Source of the DNA: Christiangramia bathymodioli
Lineage (GTDB): Bacteria; Bacteroidota; Bacteroidia; Flavobacteriales; Flavobacteriaceae
Assembly (NCBI GenBank): GCA_009735695.1
Contig: SRSL01000003.1
Coordinates: 62,001 to 126,000, forward strand
DNA length: 64,000 bases
Reading direction: 5' to 3'
Shown here: one piece after another, positions 24,445 to 33,123 of the stretch
Layout of the letters: each line of letters starts with the position of its first letter
How positions within the stretch are numbered: position 1 is the first letter of the stretch
Notes under the pieces: model-generated
Told to the model about the DNA's origin: nothing
The model's database searches: none
What the model saw: only the letters and a program-made list of their open reading frames with translations
Translations under genes and position numbers: made by a program

Positions 24445-27114
24445 TCAGGAATTTCGAGGGTCTATTTTATTAGGATCTATTTTTAGATTCTCTGCCGCCT
24501 TTTTCAGCACTTTATTTTCAATATGCCCTTCCAGGCTTAGCTCGTAAAGCGTGGCATAGACGATCGAAGCTGCATCTACCTCGAAGAATTTCCGAAGTTC
24601 AGCACGGGTGTCGCTACGTCCAAAACCATCGGTTCCCAGGCTGGCCAGTTTATGCGGAAACCATTTGGAGATCGATTCCGGCAGGGCCTTAACAAAATCG
24701 GAGGCAGCCACAAAAACGCCTTTTTCGTCCTGCAGGCACTCCTGTATATAATTCTTTTCGGGATTCATCTGGGACGACATACGGTTCCGTCTTTCGGTAT
24801 CGATCGCATCATCATAAAGAGATTTATAACTGGTAATACTCCAGATATCGGCATTCACCTCGTAATCGTTCTTTAAGATTTCGGCAGCTTTCATGACTTC
24901 ATTCATGATGGCACCGCTTCCGAAGAGATGGGCCTTCTTCTTACCTCGGTTGGAAGTTTTCTTAAAGCGATATAGGCCTTTAAGTATTCCTTCTTCAACA
25001 TTATCAGGCATAGCAGGCATTGGATAGGTGTCGTTCCCCACCGTGATATAATAGAAATGTTCCTTTTTCTCGGCATACATTTCTTTCAAACCATGCTGAA
25101 CGATGACCGCAACCTCATAAGCAAAGGCGGGATCGTAGGCCTTCAGACTCGGATATGCAAATGCATAAAGCTGACTCTGGCCATCCTGGTGTTGCAATCC
25201 TTCCCCGGGAATACTGGTTCGGCCAGAAATTCCGCCCACCAGAAAGCCTTTGGCTCCCGCATCGGCAGCCGCCCACATCAGGTCCCCTGTTCTTTGAAAA
25301 CCGAACATGGAATAAAAGAAATAGAACGGAACCATATTCAACCCATGGTTCAGATGGGCGGTACCGGCTGCGATGAATTCGCTCATACTGCCCGATTCTG
25401 TGATTCCCTCTTCCAGGATCGCGCCATCCCTGGCCTCTTTATAATACAACAGGCTATCCTGGTCTACCGGCTCATATTTCTGCCCCTCGGGAGCATAGAT
25501 CCCGGCCTGCTGAAACAAGGATTCCATCCCGAAAGTACGTGACTCATCGGGAATGATGGGGGCAATGCTTTTGGCCGTATTCTCATCCTTTAATAATTTA
25601 CTCAGTATCTGCACAAGAACGCTAGTCGTAGATACCTCGTCTCCATCTGAGCCCTCATAAAATTTGCTGAAGATCTCCTCACGTGGCATGGGCAAAGCCT
25701 CTGACCGGTCTTTACGAACCGGAATAAACCCACCGGTTTCCTCTCTTCTTTTTTTCAGGTATTCGTTCTCTTCACTGTCTTCGCGTGGTTTTATGAATGG
25801 AATTTTTTCCAGATCATCATCTGATACCGGCACCCTGAAATAATCGCGGAATTCCTTTAGGCCTTCCACATCCATTTTCTTGGTTTGGTGAGCTACATTG
25901 CTGGCCTCTCCCTGGTCGCCCTGGCCATAACCCTTGATGGTTTGTGCCAGGATGATGCTTGGTTGGCCTTTGGTATTTTCAGCCGTTTTATAAGCATTAT
26001 AGATCCTGGAAGGATCATGACCTCCCCGGTTACGAACAAGTTCTTTTAATTCATCGTCGGTTAGGTTTTCGACGAGTTTTTGAAGGTCCTCATCCTCACC
26101 AAAAAGTTCTTTGCGAATGAGGGCGCCATCTTCGAAAGCATATTTTTGAAGCTGACCATCTGTGATCTTATTGAGGATCCTGACCAGTTTATTGTTTTTA
26201 TCTTTTTCAAACAGTTTATCCCATTTCTTTCCCCATAAAACTTTTATCACCTTCCAACCCGCACCTTTGAACAGGGCTTCCAGTTCCTGTATGATCTTAT
26301 GATTTCCGCGAACCGGTCCGTCAAGCCGTTGAAGGTTACAGTCTACCACAAAAACAAGATTCTCCAGTTTATCTCGGGAAGCTATACTTATGGCGCCACG
26401 GGCTTCGGGTTCATCCATTTCTCCGTCACCCAGGAACGCCCAAACCTTTTGCTTATTTTCGTCTATCAGATCTCGCTGATACAAATATTTGTTGAACCTG
26501 GCCTGGTAAATGGCCATTATGGGTGCGAGTCCCATCGAAACGGTTGGAAAGTTCCAGAAATCGGGCATTAGTTTGGGATGCGGATATGATGTAAGACTTT
26601 TACCTGATTTTACATCTCTTCTGAAATTCTCCAGATTTTCGCGGCTAAGTCGGCCTTCGAGAAAGGCTCTTGAATAAATCCCCGGCGAAGCATGCCCCTG
26701 AAAATAGACCAGGTCTGCCTTTCCATCTTCATAAATTTTGAAAAAATGATTAAAACCCACTTCCCAGAGATTCGCAATGGAAGCGTAAGTTGAAATATGC
26801 CCCCCAATGCCTTTATTTTCCTTGTTGCCTCTAACTACCATAGCCATGGCATTCCAACGGATATAAGATAAAATCCTTTCTTCGATCTCAAGATTGCCGG
26901 GATAGGCCTCTTCTTCAGAGGAGGAAATAGTATTTAAATAAGAGGTGTTTATAGGTTGAGCCGATTCAATTCCATTTTTACTGGCTTCGGCTTTTAGAAT
27001 TTCAAGCAGTTCCCGTGCCCGTTCTTCCGGTTCGTTTTCAAGCACCCATCTGAATGATTCCAGCCATTCGCGATTTTCGGTTTCAAACTTTTTTTTATTC
27101 TCTTCTTTAGACAT
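24445..27114 (-). CDS. aceE: Pyruvate dehydrogenase E1, homodimeric AceE type
   Basis: An 889-residue E1 of the single-chain gamma-proteobacterial type (E. coli AceE is of similar length). It starts with a region equal to the E2-binding N-terminus, then YIRWNAMAMVVRGNKENKGIGGHISTYASIANLWEVGFNHFF, the thiamine-diphosphate/Mg motif GDGEMDEPEARGAIS ... VVDCNLQRLDGPVRGN, and C-terminal transketolase domains (GISGRTSIPGEGLQHQDGQS). It decarboxylates pyruvate and acetylates the lipoyl group of E2. First gene of the aceE-aceF-lpdA operon. Many Bacteroidota use a two-chain E1alpha/E1beta, so this operon type may be a gene replacement or a second system. Confidence 0.95.
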   Translation of the reverse strand: MSKEENKKKFETENREWLESFRWVLENEPEERARELLEILKAEASKNGIESAQPINTSYLNTISSSEEEAYPGNLEIEERILSYIRWNAMAMVVRGNKENKGIGGHISTYASIANLWEVGFNHFFKIYEDGKADLVYFQGHASPGIYSRAFLEGRLSRENLENFRRDVKSGKSLTSYPHPKLMPDFWNFPTVSMGLAPIMAIYQARFNKYLYQRDLIDENKQKVWAFLGDGEMDEPEARGAISIASRDKLENLVFVVDCNLQRLDGPVRGNHKIIQELEALFKGAGWKVIKVLWGKKWDKLFEKDKNNKLVRILNKITDGQLQKYAFEDGALIRKELFGEDEDLQKLVENLTDDELKELVRNRGGHDPSRIYNAYKTAENTKGQPSIILAQTIKGYGQGDQGEASNVAHQTKKMDVEGLKEFRDYFRVPVSDDDLEKIPFIKPREDSEENEYLKKRREETGGFIPVRKDRSEALPMPREEIFSKFYEGSDGDEVSTTSVLVQILSKLLKDENTAKSIAPIIPDESRTFGMESLFQQAGIYAPEGQKYEPVDQDSLLYYKEARDGAILEEGITESGSMSEFIAAGTAHLNHGLNMVPFYFFYSMFGFQRTGDLMWAAADAGAKGFLVGGISGRTSIPGEGLQHQDGQSQLYAFAYPSLKAYDPAFAYEVAVIVQHGLKEMYAEKKEHFYYITVGNDTYPMPAMPDNVEEGILKGLYRFKKTSNRGKKKAHLFGSGAIMNEVMKAAEILKNDYEVNADIWSITSYKSLYDDAIDTERRNRMSSQMNPEKNYIQECLQDEKGVFVAASDFVKALPESISKWFPHKLASLGTDGFGRSDTRAELRKFFEVDAASIVYATLYELSLEGHIENKVLKKAAENLKIDPNKIDPRNS

Positions 27115-27166
27115 AGCACCACCTGCTTAAAATGATAGGGAGGGAAAATTTAAAATGGAAATAAAA

Positions 27167-27194
27167 AAAGTGGCACAGTTTCCTGTACCACTTT
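27167..27194 (-). terminator. Rho-independent terminator of the dodecin gene
   Basis: On the minus strand: AAAGTGGTACAG, loop GAAA, CTGTGCCACTTT followed by T5. A 12-bp stem with one non-Watson-Crick position and a GNRA tetraloop, 12 bases after the dodecin stop and before aceE. Confidence 0.85.
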
Positions 27195-27205
27195 CTTCAA
27201 ATTCT

Positions 27206-27409
27206 TTATTCATTTACCGTGAAAGAAACTTTTGCATTCACCCCGTAGGTCGTAATTTCATTATTCTCTACGTTGGCATTCATCTCTTTTACGTAAACAG
27301 ATTTTATATTTTTGACAGTTTTTGCAGCTTCCTTGACCGCATTGGCCGTAGCTTCATCAAAACTGTTTTTAGAGGTTGCAATAACTTCAATTACTTTAAC
27401 AATACTCAT
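27206..27409 (-). CDS. Dodecin family flavin-binding protein
   Basis: A 67-residue protein matching dodecins over its full length: SIVKVIEVIATS at the start, NSFDEATANAVKEAAKTVKNIKSVYVKEM in the helix and second strand, and VNAKVSFTVNE as the last strand. Dodecins form hollow dodecamers that store or buffer flavins (riboflavin/FAD in bacteria) and limit photo- and redox damage. It lies 92 bp upstream of aceE on the same strand but is closed by its own terminator. Neighbouring flavoproteins (PPOX-like, flavodoxin-like, lpdA) fit a redox setting. Confidence 0.9.
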   Translation of the reverse strand: MSIVKVIEVIATSKNSFDEATANAVKEAAKTVKNIKSVYVKEMNANVENNEITTYGVNAKVSFTVNE

Positions 27410-27573
27410 AATTCTTCATTTTTAAAGTTAGACATTCATTGGTTACTCTATAAACTAGTTAATAGAATAGGCTAATTCAAATGATTAACATTGATTAACA
27501 GAAGAATCCAAAAGTCAGCCTAAAATAAACGGGGCAGATCCGGCATACTACCTTAATTCTTGAAACTTAAGTT

Positions 27574-28023
27574 CTAGCCTCTTTGTTTTCCTTTTATTTC
27601 TACGATATTGATGCGGTAAACAATCGGGTTGGCTGGTGTAACCACCTTGCTGGAAAATTCATTGAGGTAATCCAGGTTGATATTTTCTTTCTTTTGAAGT
27701 ATACTTTTAACGCCTTCAGAAAACTGGTGAAGCTTATTTTTAGCATCTATGGCCTCCAGTTCTTCGAAACGACCATAGATAAGAACTGATTTCCATTCCT
27801 TTAAATTCTGAATTTCCTCCACCTGGAAGGAAACCTGTGGCTTCTCCCTCATCATTTTAATTTTTACGCCTTCCCCGGAATAACTGATAATTGATCTGGT
27901 TCCTTCATCAAAGAAATAGGTGATGGGAAGGGTTTCGGGGATACCCCTGTTCAAATAGGCCAGGTGTCCCAGGTAATTATTTTTCAGTAGAAAAAGACAT
28001 TCGTCTTTTGGTAATTTTTTCAT
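27574..28023 (-). CDS. Pyridoxamine-phosphate-oxidase-like flavin-binding protein
   Basis: A 149-residue split-barrel protein of the PPOX/NimA-like family. Hallmarks: LLKNNYLGHLAYL at the start, PETLPITYFFDEGTRSIISYSGEGVKIKMMREKPQVSFQVEEI (first half of the FMN-binding barrel) and WKSVLIYGRFEEL. Proteins of this family bind FMN or F420/heme and carry out reductions, or act as general flavin-binding stress proteins. Genes on both sides are on the same strand, with gaps of 72 bp (CDF side) and 164 bp (dodecin side). Function is not more precise than family level. Confidence 0.8.
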   Translation of the reverse strand: MKKLPKDECLFLLKNNYLGHLAYLNRGIPETLPITYFFDEGTRSIISYSGEGVKIKMMREKPQVSFQVEEIQNLKEWKSVLIYGRFEELEAIDAKNKLHQFSEGVKSILQKKENINLDYLNEFSSKVVTPANPIVYRINIVEIKGKQRG

Positions 28024-28095
28024 GACCGAGCTATTTTAAAAGAATTAAAATACTCTAAAACAGAACTTTAAAAAATAACGAATATCATGTATTAT

Positions 28096-28989
28096 CTAAT
28101 TCCCTGTTTCCTCTTCTCTTAATTTACAGGTTTCAGAATCCAGCTCGGTTTCTATGGTGTAATGTTCGAATTTATATTCATCAAGGATCTCTTTGATATC
28201 GGTTTTTGCCTGGAATACCTGTTCAAATTCTTCGACATCTTTGAGGACCACATGAGAAGTAAAAACATGGTTTTCGCCTTCTAATGACCACAGATGGGTG
28301 TGATGCAGGGATTTCACATAAGCCAGTTTCAGGATCCTGTCTTTTATCTCATCGATGCTAATATCTGCCGGGACCCCCTGCAGGAAGATAAAAAGGGTTT
28401 CCTTCAGCCTCTTAAAAACATTATAGAGAATATACAGGGTGATAATAAGTGACAAAGCAGGATCCAGGTAATGTATGTCCTTGAAATAAAGTACCACTGC
28501 CACTATTAACACGGCCACCCATCCCAGCACATCTTCCATAAGATGCCAGGAAACCACCTTTTCGTTCATAGATTCTCCGCCGCTCAATTTATAGGCAGCA
28601 TAGCCATTGACCAGCACACCAATAATTGCGAAAATGATCATTCCCTGGGCATCAGAATGTTCAGGCTCCAGCACGCGTCCCACCGCTTCATAGATCACGT
28701 AAATGGAACCAGCAATTAGAACCACACTGTTGATCAATGCTCCTAGCAGGGAAAATCGTCGGTAACCGTAAGAATATTTCTGGTTGGCCGCCTGTTTGCT
28801 TTTATTGTCTAAATACCAGGAAGTACCCAGCGACAGGGAATCTCCCAGATCATGAATCGCATCTGAAATGATCGCAATACTATTCACGTACATTCCGCCA
28901 ATGAATTCGAGAACCGTGAAAGCCAGATTCAGAAAAAAGGCGATCTTAAGATTCTTTCCGGAATGGCCATGCGAATGATCGTGCTTCAA
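28096..28989 (-). CDS. Cation diffusion facilitator (Zn/Co/Cd efflux)
   Basis: A 297-residue membrane transporter of the CDF family. The His-rich N-terminus (HDHSHGHSG) is followed by six hydrophobic segments; metal-site residues are seen in TM2 (ISDAIHDLGDSLSLG) and TM5 (SWHLMEDVLGW), and the cytoplasmic C-terminal domain (about 205-285) has YVKSLHHTHLWSLEGENHVFTSHVV, typical of ZitB/CzcD-like proteins. It exports Zn2+ (perhaps Co2+, Cd2+) in exchange for protons. The frame begins with TTG at 28989 and there is no ATG before the His-rich tail. It is 41 bp downstream of a histidine kinase on the same strand. Confidence 0.9.
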   Translation of the reverse strand: MKHDHSHGHSGKNLKIAFFLNLAFTVLEFIGGMYVNSIAIISDAIHDLGDSLSLGTSWYLDNKSKQAANQKYSYGYRRFSLLGALINSVVLIAGSIYVIYEAVGRVLEPEHSDAQGMIIFAIIGVLVNGYAAYKLSGGESMNEKVVSWHLMEDVLGWVAVLIVAVVLYFKDIHYLDPALSLIITLYILYNVFKRLKETLFIFLQGVPADISIDEIKDRILKLAYVKSLHHTHLWSLEGENHVFTSHVVLKDVEEFEQVFQAKTDIKEILDEYKFEHYTIETELDSETCKLREEETGN

Positions 28990-29030
28990 AATTTAGTGTT
29001 TAATTCAATTAATCAAAATTTTATCAATTC

Positions 29031-30152
29031 CTATCTGGGTAGAAACACGGTAAAGGTCGTTCCTTTTTCCCAGGAACTGGAAAATTCGATATGACCTTCA
29101 TGACCCTCAGCCACTTCCTTGGCGATGAGCAGGCCTAAACCATAACATTTGGATTTTGAATCTTCTTTACCATTTGTGGTAAATCCTTCAGAAAATATCC
29201 TGCTTTTCACCTCTTCGGAAATCGGATTTCCATCATTATGAACAGAAAACTTCACCCACTGCTCGTCTGAAGAAACTTTAACGCTAATCGGGCTCTCCTC
29301 TTCGCCATGACGTATCGCATTGGTGATAAGATTGGTCATTAACTGTGATAATCGCAATCGATCCCATTTCCCAACCAGTTTTTCTTCGTGACAGGTGAAG
29401 TCAAATTTCTGCTCGGGATAACCTAACCTGAATTGCCGAAGAATTTTTTTAGCCTGCTTGCAAAGGTCCATTTCCTTCTTATTGAAAGAAATTCCCCCTC
29501 CCAAACGCAAACGGGTTAATTCGAGCAGGTTATCGATCAATTCCACCATTCGATCTATACTGAAGTTTGAATATTTAATAATCTTTTGTTGCTTCTCCGA
29601 GAGGTTTTCTGATATTGAAAGAACGGAATTAGCGCCTTTTAACGTGGAAATGGGACTGCGCAGGTCATGGCCCAGGATCCCAAGAAACAAATTCTTGCTT
29701 TCATCTAGCTTTTCCTGAAATCGCTTCAGTGAATTTATCCAGAGTTCATCAATGGCCTCGTTAAACCTGATCATATCATGAAAATCGATTTCCCAGTTCT
29801 CCTTCCTGCTTTTTTCAGACCAAAGCCTAAGCACACTGGCCCTTAATGCCCGAAATTCTGAGCTGAGATCCATAAAGTCGAAACCATAAGTAAGCCTTTG
29901 TTCACCATGATTAAAGGCCGATTCTAATTGATCCAAATCCACATTCTTCTTGCCCCTGGATTTTTCTTTCTGCTCATCATCGGTCTGGGAGCTATCCATA
30001 TCATCCACGATCCGGTCTAACATCTGCACAATATGATCCTCGACAGCCTCCAATTCCATTCCATCAGGAAGATGTAAATTCTCCTTGGCATGGGTGGTCC
30101 AGTCGTTAATGATATCCTTCTTATTTACCCGGATAAAAGTTGCTAATTTCAT
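29031..30152 (-). CDS. Soluble sensor histidine kinase with RsbRD-like N-terminus
   Basis: A 373-residue kinase without membrane segments. Residues 1-145 form an all-helical domain (FIRVNKKDIINDWTTHA ... ELEAVEDHIVQMLDRI) like the RsbRD_N/globin-like sensor domain found on some stress kinases. Then HisKA with the H box GILGHDLRSPIS (phospho-His162), and HATPase_c with N box LITNAIRHGE, G1 VHNDGNPI, and G2 GLGLLIAKE. It senses an internal signal; no response regulator gene is next to it, so the partner is elsewhere. It is 41 bp upstream of the CDF exporter, which suggests that the two share a transcript. Confidence 0.87.
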   Translation of the reverse strand: MKLATFIRVNKKDIINDWTTHAKENLHLPDGMELEAVEDHIVQMLDRIVDDMDSSQTDDEQKEKSRGKKNVDLDQLESAFNHGEQRLTYGFDFMDLSSEFRALRASVLRLWSEKSRKENWEIDFHDMIRFNEAIDELWINSLKRFQEKLDESKNLFLGILGHDLRSPISTLKGANSVLSISENLSEKQQKIIKYSNFSIDRMVELIDNLLELTRLRLGGGISFNKKEMDLCKQAKKILRQFRLGYPEQKFDFTCHEEKLVGKWDRLRLSQLMTNLITNAIRHGEEESPISVKVSSDEQWVKFSVHNDGNPISEEVKSRIFSEGFTTNGKEDSKSKCYGLGLLIAKEVAEGHEGHIEFSSSWEKGTTFTVFLPR

Positions 30153-30175
30153 TGCTTGTTATTAGATGTACTTGG

Positions 30176-30187
30176 TTGTTATAACAA
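30176..30187. promoter_or_regulatory. Perfect palindrome TTGTTATAACAA upstream of the kinase
   Basis: A 12-bp perfect inverted repeat 24 bp upstream of the histidine kinase ATG, in the likely promoter or leader. It could be an operator for a dimeric regulator. No functional evidence beyond symmetry and position. Confidence 0.4.
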
Positions 30188-30242
30188 GATAATATGCGGT
30201 TTTAATTTTAACTATTGTCTTACCAAACCGATTTGTATTTTA

Positions 30243-30283
30243 TTAGAATTAAAATCGATTTTGTTAGAATTAATTTCAATTTT
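30243..30283. repeat. Tandem 21-bp-spaced direct repeat (TTAGAATTAAAATCGATTTT)
   Basis: Two imperfect 20-base copies start at 30243 and 30264, exactly 21 bp apart (two helical turns). The first contains the perfect palindrome AAAATCGATTTT. They lie about 90-130 bp upstream of the histidine kinase start, where activator or repressor sites are expected. The same gap (30153-30466) also holds an 8-bp inverted repeat TATAACCT/AGGTTATA (30366-30396) and no gene. Confidence 0.5.
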
Positions 30284-30466
30284 AACAATCTTAAAAAATC
30301 GGTGTATGGCATCGAGCGAATCTTTGCGAAACGGTTAGAGATCTGCAAAAAGTTCTAAGTGGCTCTATAACCTAATTTCCTAACAGAAAGGTTATATTCC
30401 ATTTCATTCTATGATCATATGGGACCAGTATCCCTAACATAAAATGATAAAAGGCTTACTCAGCTT

Positions 30467-30991
30467 TTATTTTGGATACTGTTCCTCAGTCACCGCTTCC
30501 ATCCAGTTTACGATGCCTTTTTCGGTATTCGGGACGATATAGATCTGCTGCAGTCCGGTTTCGGCGCTCGCACCATGCCAGTGTTTGGTTTCTGGCGGGC
30601 ATTTTACAACATCTCCCTTTCTAATGGTTTCCACCGGTTTTCCTTCTATCTGGTGGTAACCAACTCCATCGGTAATCACCAGGATCTGACCGCCAGGATG
30701 TGTGTGCCAGTTGCTGCGGGCTCCGGGTTCGAAATACACATTCCCAACCACGGTTGTATAAGTGGAATCTGGCATCAGCATTGTGTAGTTATAGGCATTG
30801 CCCGTAAAATTTTTATCCGGGCCTTTTTCGCCTTTCGGAAATATAGAATACAATTTTTCTGCTTCATTCGTTTGTTCACTGAGCGGCGTATCGGCTTCAC
30901 CCTCTTCCACCACATTTTCAGCAGCATTCTCCTTACAGCCGATGATCATTAAAAATATCAGGCTTGATAGTGCAATTAATCTCATTTTCAT
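30467..30991 (-). CDS. Cupin-domain lipoprotein
   Basis: A 174-residue lipoprotein (lipobox MIIGC near 19, then an acidic linker). The second half is a single cupin barrel: SNWHTHPGGQILVITDGVGYHQIEG (first metal motif, HxH and a Gln) and VKCPPETKHWHGAS (second motif His). This fits the small cupins often annotated as carboxymuconolactone- or quercetinase-like, with a metal at the centre. Enzyme activity and substrate are unknown. Export to the periplasm is unusual for this class. ATG at 30991; the ATG two codons later is equally possible. Confidence 0.82.
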   Translation of the reverse strand: MKMRLIALSSLIFLMIIGCKENAAENVVEEGEADTPLSEQTNEAEKLYSIFPKGEKGPDKNFTGNAYNYTMLMPDSTYTTVVGNVYFEPGARSNWHTHPGGQILVITDGVGYHQIEGKPVETIRKGDVVKCPPETKHWHGASAETGLQQIYIVPNTEKGIVNWMEAVTEEQYPK

Positions 30992-31193
30992 AATTCCTGG
31001 TTTTAATTAGTAATTGATCTTATGATTTTAGCCGGCGTTCCGCCAGGCATTTTATGATCGGGCTCCTATTTTGAAACAACAAATCCAGCGCTGACTACGG
31101 AATTCCTTTTAAGCCTAAGCCTAGGCAGTATCAGGCTCCAGATTTTAAGCAGGCATCTGTTTAAAGCAGGTAGTGGGTTTCAATAAATGGACT

Positions 31194-32177
31194 TTAGCCT
31201 CCTTTGTTGTCCTTTAACCAGGCAATCGTTCTTTGCATTCCCTGCTCGAGACTTGTGGTGGGTTTCCAGTTCAGTATTTTTTCGGCCTTGGCTACAGGAA
31301 AGAATTTATTGGAAGTAGCCATTTCGATAAACCCTTTGTCAATGGGAGTTTTCACTCCTGGTATTTTATTTGCCGCGGCCATGGCTTTAGCCATAAATAG
31401 CGGAATTCCCTTGGGTTTCTTATCACATGCCTCCCCGTAATAGCTCATGAACTTCTTCCAGGTGGTAACTTCAGAAGAAATATTAAAGGCTTCACCATTG
31501 GCCTCCTTAACGCTAGCTGCCTTTATCATAGCCTCCACCACATCATCGAGGTAAACCGGATTAAAATTATAATGCCCATCTCCAAGGTAAACAGGTTTGC
31601 CTTCACAAACATTCTTATACATCATTCGTGTCCAGACTCCATCGCCCGGCCCATATACCATTGAAGGCCGAATGACCACTACTTCCACATTATGTCTTTT
31701 TCCGCTTTCAAATGCCAGCTTTTCTCCCCTGGCTTTGGTACGGGGGTAAGTAGCGGAATGGTCCAGGGCCAGGGGATAAGTTTCATTTACTATATCTCCC
31801 CTACTCATATCGTAAACCCCAACCGTACTCACATGTACTACGCGCTTTACGCCATTTTTTCCGGCCGTCTCAACCAGCATTCTGGTAGCCGTTTCGTTGA
31901 CCAGTTCGGCCGATTTATCATCTCCTCCAAGGGCCCCGGCACAATGAAAAACGTATGTTACATCCTTCAAAGCGTCATCCAGTTCGTTATCGTTTGTTAG
32001 GTCCAGCTTCAAAAGTTTTATTCCTTTTCCCTCCAGGTCGCGGGCTTTATCAAGATTTCGGCCCGCCCCTGTTACTATTGCTCCTTTATTGGATAAGATT
32101 TCCGATAATCGATGGCCTATAAAACCGGTGGCTCCGGTAACCAGTACTTTTTGCCCGGATAAATCAGAATTTTGCAT
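31194..32177 (-). CDS. NAD(P)-dependent epimerase/dehydratase-like SDR
   Basis: A 327-residue extended short-chain dehydrogenase. NAD(P)-binding TGATGFIGHRL (about 15-25), FHCAGALGG, the catalytic Ser in VSTVGVYD, and YPRTKARGEKLA (YxxxK) near 150. The C-terminal part (YNFNPVYLDDVVEAM) resembles 3beta-HSD/NDP-sugar epimerase and LOS-type proteins. It reduces a ketone or epimerises a sugar-nucleotide; substrate unknown. It is flanked by a lipoprotein and a secreted protein on the same strand with gaps of over 100 bp. Confidence 0.85.
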   Translation of the reverse strand: MQNSDLSGQKVLVTGATGFIGHRLSEILSNKGAIVTGAGRNLDKARDLEGKGIKLLKLDLTNDNELDDALKDVTYVFHCAGALGGDDKSAELVNETATRMLVETAGKNGVKRVVHVSTVGVYDMSRGDIVNETYPLALDHSATYPRTKARGEKLAFESGKRHNVEVVVIRPSMVYGPGDGVWTRMMYKNVCEGKPVYLGDGHYNFNPVYLDDVVEAMIKAASVKEANGEAFNISSEVTTWKKFMSYYGEACDKKPKGIPLFMAKAMAAANKIPGVKTPIDKGFIEMATSNKFFPVAKAEKILNWKPTTSLEQGMQRTIAWLKDNKGG

Positions 32178-32293
32178 TGTATAGTTTTTGGTTGGAACAT
32201 TTTTCTGAAGTTAAGAAAATTAAGATAATTAGGTCTTCCCGGAGGCAACAGGCATTATTTACTGTCATTAAAATATGAGGTTTGGAAAATCAA

Positions 32294-33034
32294 TTAACCA
32301 CCGAAAATGACAGCTTCCGGAATTTCGTAATATTCCTTTCCTATTTGAATAATATAAAGGTCTGCCTTTTTCGATGCTTTAAATTCTCCAAGATCTGCCT
32401 CGCTTTTATCATATCCCATAGCTTCTCCATTCTCAAAGAAAATATTCCTGGGCCTGCCATCTGCTTTGGTGATCTTAACTATGGCTCCTCCATTTTCGCT
32501 TCTAATAACTCCAAAATCGCAGTATTCCGAAGCATTTTTACCTGCCATTCTGCAAGCTACCTTTCCAGTTGCGTGAAACTCTGTACCCGCTACCATGGCA
32601 TCGCCTGAAGACCCCGCGTTTAAAGCACTAACGGTTGTTTCCAGCCTGTAATTCGCTTTTTCATTTCTACGTGCAGCACTACGCATCAGGTAGACCCTAA
32701 TTCGGTAATCTCCCGATTTCTCCGTTTGCCTTTCGAACATGTTCTCCCCGGTGCTTCCATTAAAAATGGCTACCTGGTCTTCCCCTGGTTCCATGATATT
32801 GAAATAATTCGCGGCATTATCGGTAGCCATGCCTACGTTCAGTAACTGACCTTTCTGAACATTTAGGAGATAATCCACAATTTCATAACCTCTGATGCTG
32901 CCTTCTATTGTGGCACTAGTACTCCCTGGATCAAACTTTATAGTTTTGCTTTCAATATCCTGGGCATTAAGTGCGGTGGTCACAAAAAAGCACAGGAAAA
33001 AACAAAAGCCTACATTAATTTTCTTTAAATCCAT
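32294..33034 (-). CDS. Secreted protein resembling g-type lysozyme inhibitor (PliG-like)
   Basis: A 246-residue secreted protein (signal up to ALNAQD, about 25). The N-terminal half, IEGSIRGYEIVDYLLNVQKGQ, then NAANYFNIMEPGE and GDYRIRVYLMRSAARRNEKA, has the strand pattern and Y-R-V-Y-L-M-R motif I associate with periplasmic inhibitors of g-type lysozyme. The C-terminal half holds two Cys (CRMAG, EYCDFGVIRS) and may be a second small domain. It would protect peptidoglycan from host or competitor lysozyme. The family call is from memory of the motif; a generic beta-sandwich envelope protein is the alternative. Confidence 0.6.
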   Translation of the reverse strand: MDLKKINVGFCFFLCFFVTTALNAQDIESKTIKFDPGSTSATIEGSIRGYEIVDYLLNVQKGQLLNVGMATDNAANYFNIMEPGEDQVAIFNGSTGENMFERQTEKSGDYRIRVYLMRSAARRNEKANYRLETTVSALNAGSSGDAMVAGTEFHATGKVACRMAGKNASEYCDFGVIRSENGGAIVKITKADGRPRNIFFENGEAMGYDKSEADLGEFKASKKADLYIIQIGKEYYEIPEAVIFGG

Positions 33035-33123
33035 ACCGAGCTGTTTTTTAGGGCTTTATAAAACCTTAAATTACGAATTAAAATGAAAGCCCGTAATACC
33101 TTTTTTAAAGATTCACCAGGATT

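Noticed and set aside
30153-30466. CRISPR-like array from the direct repeats
   Set aside because: Only two imperfect AT-rich copies with one base between them; no spacers and no cas genes.
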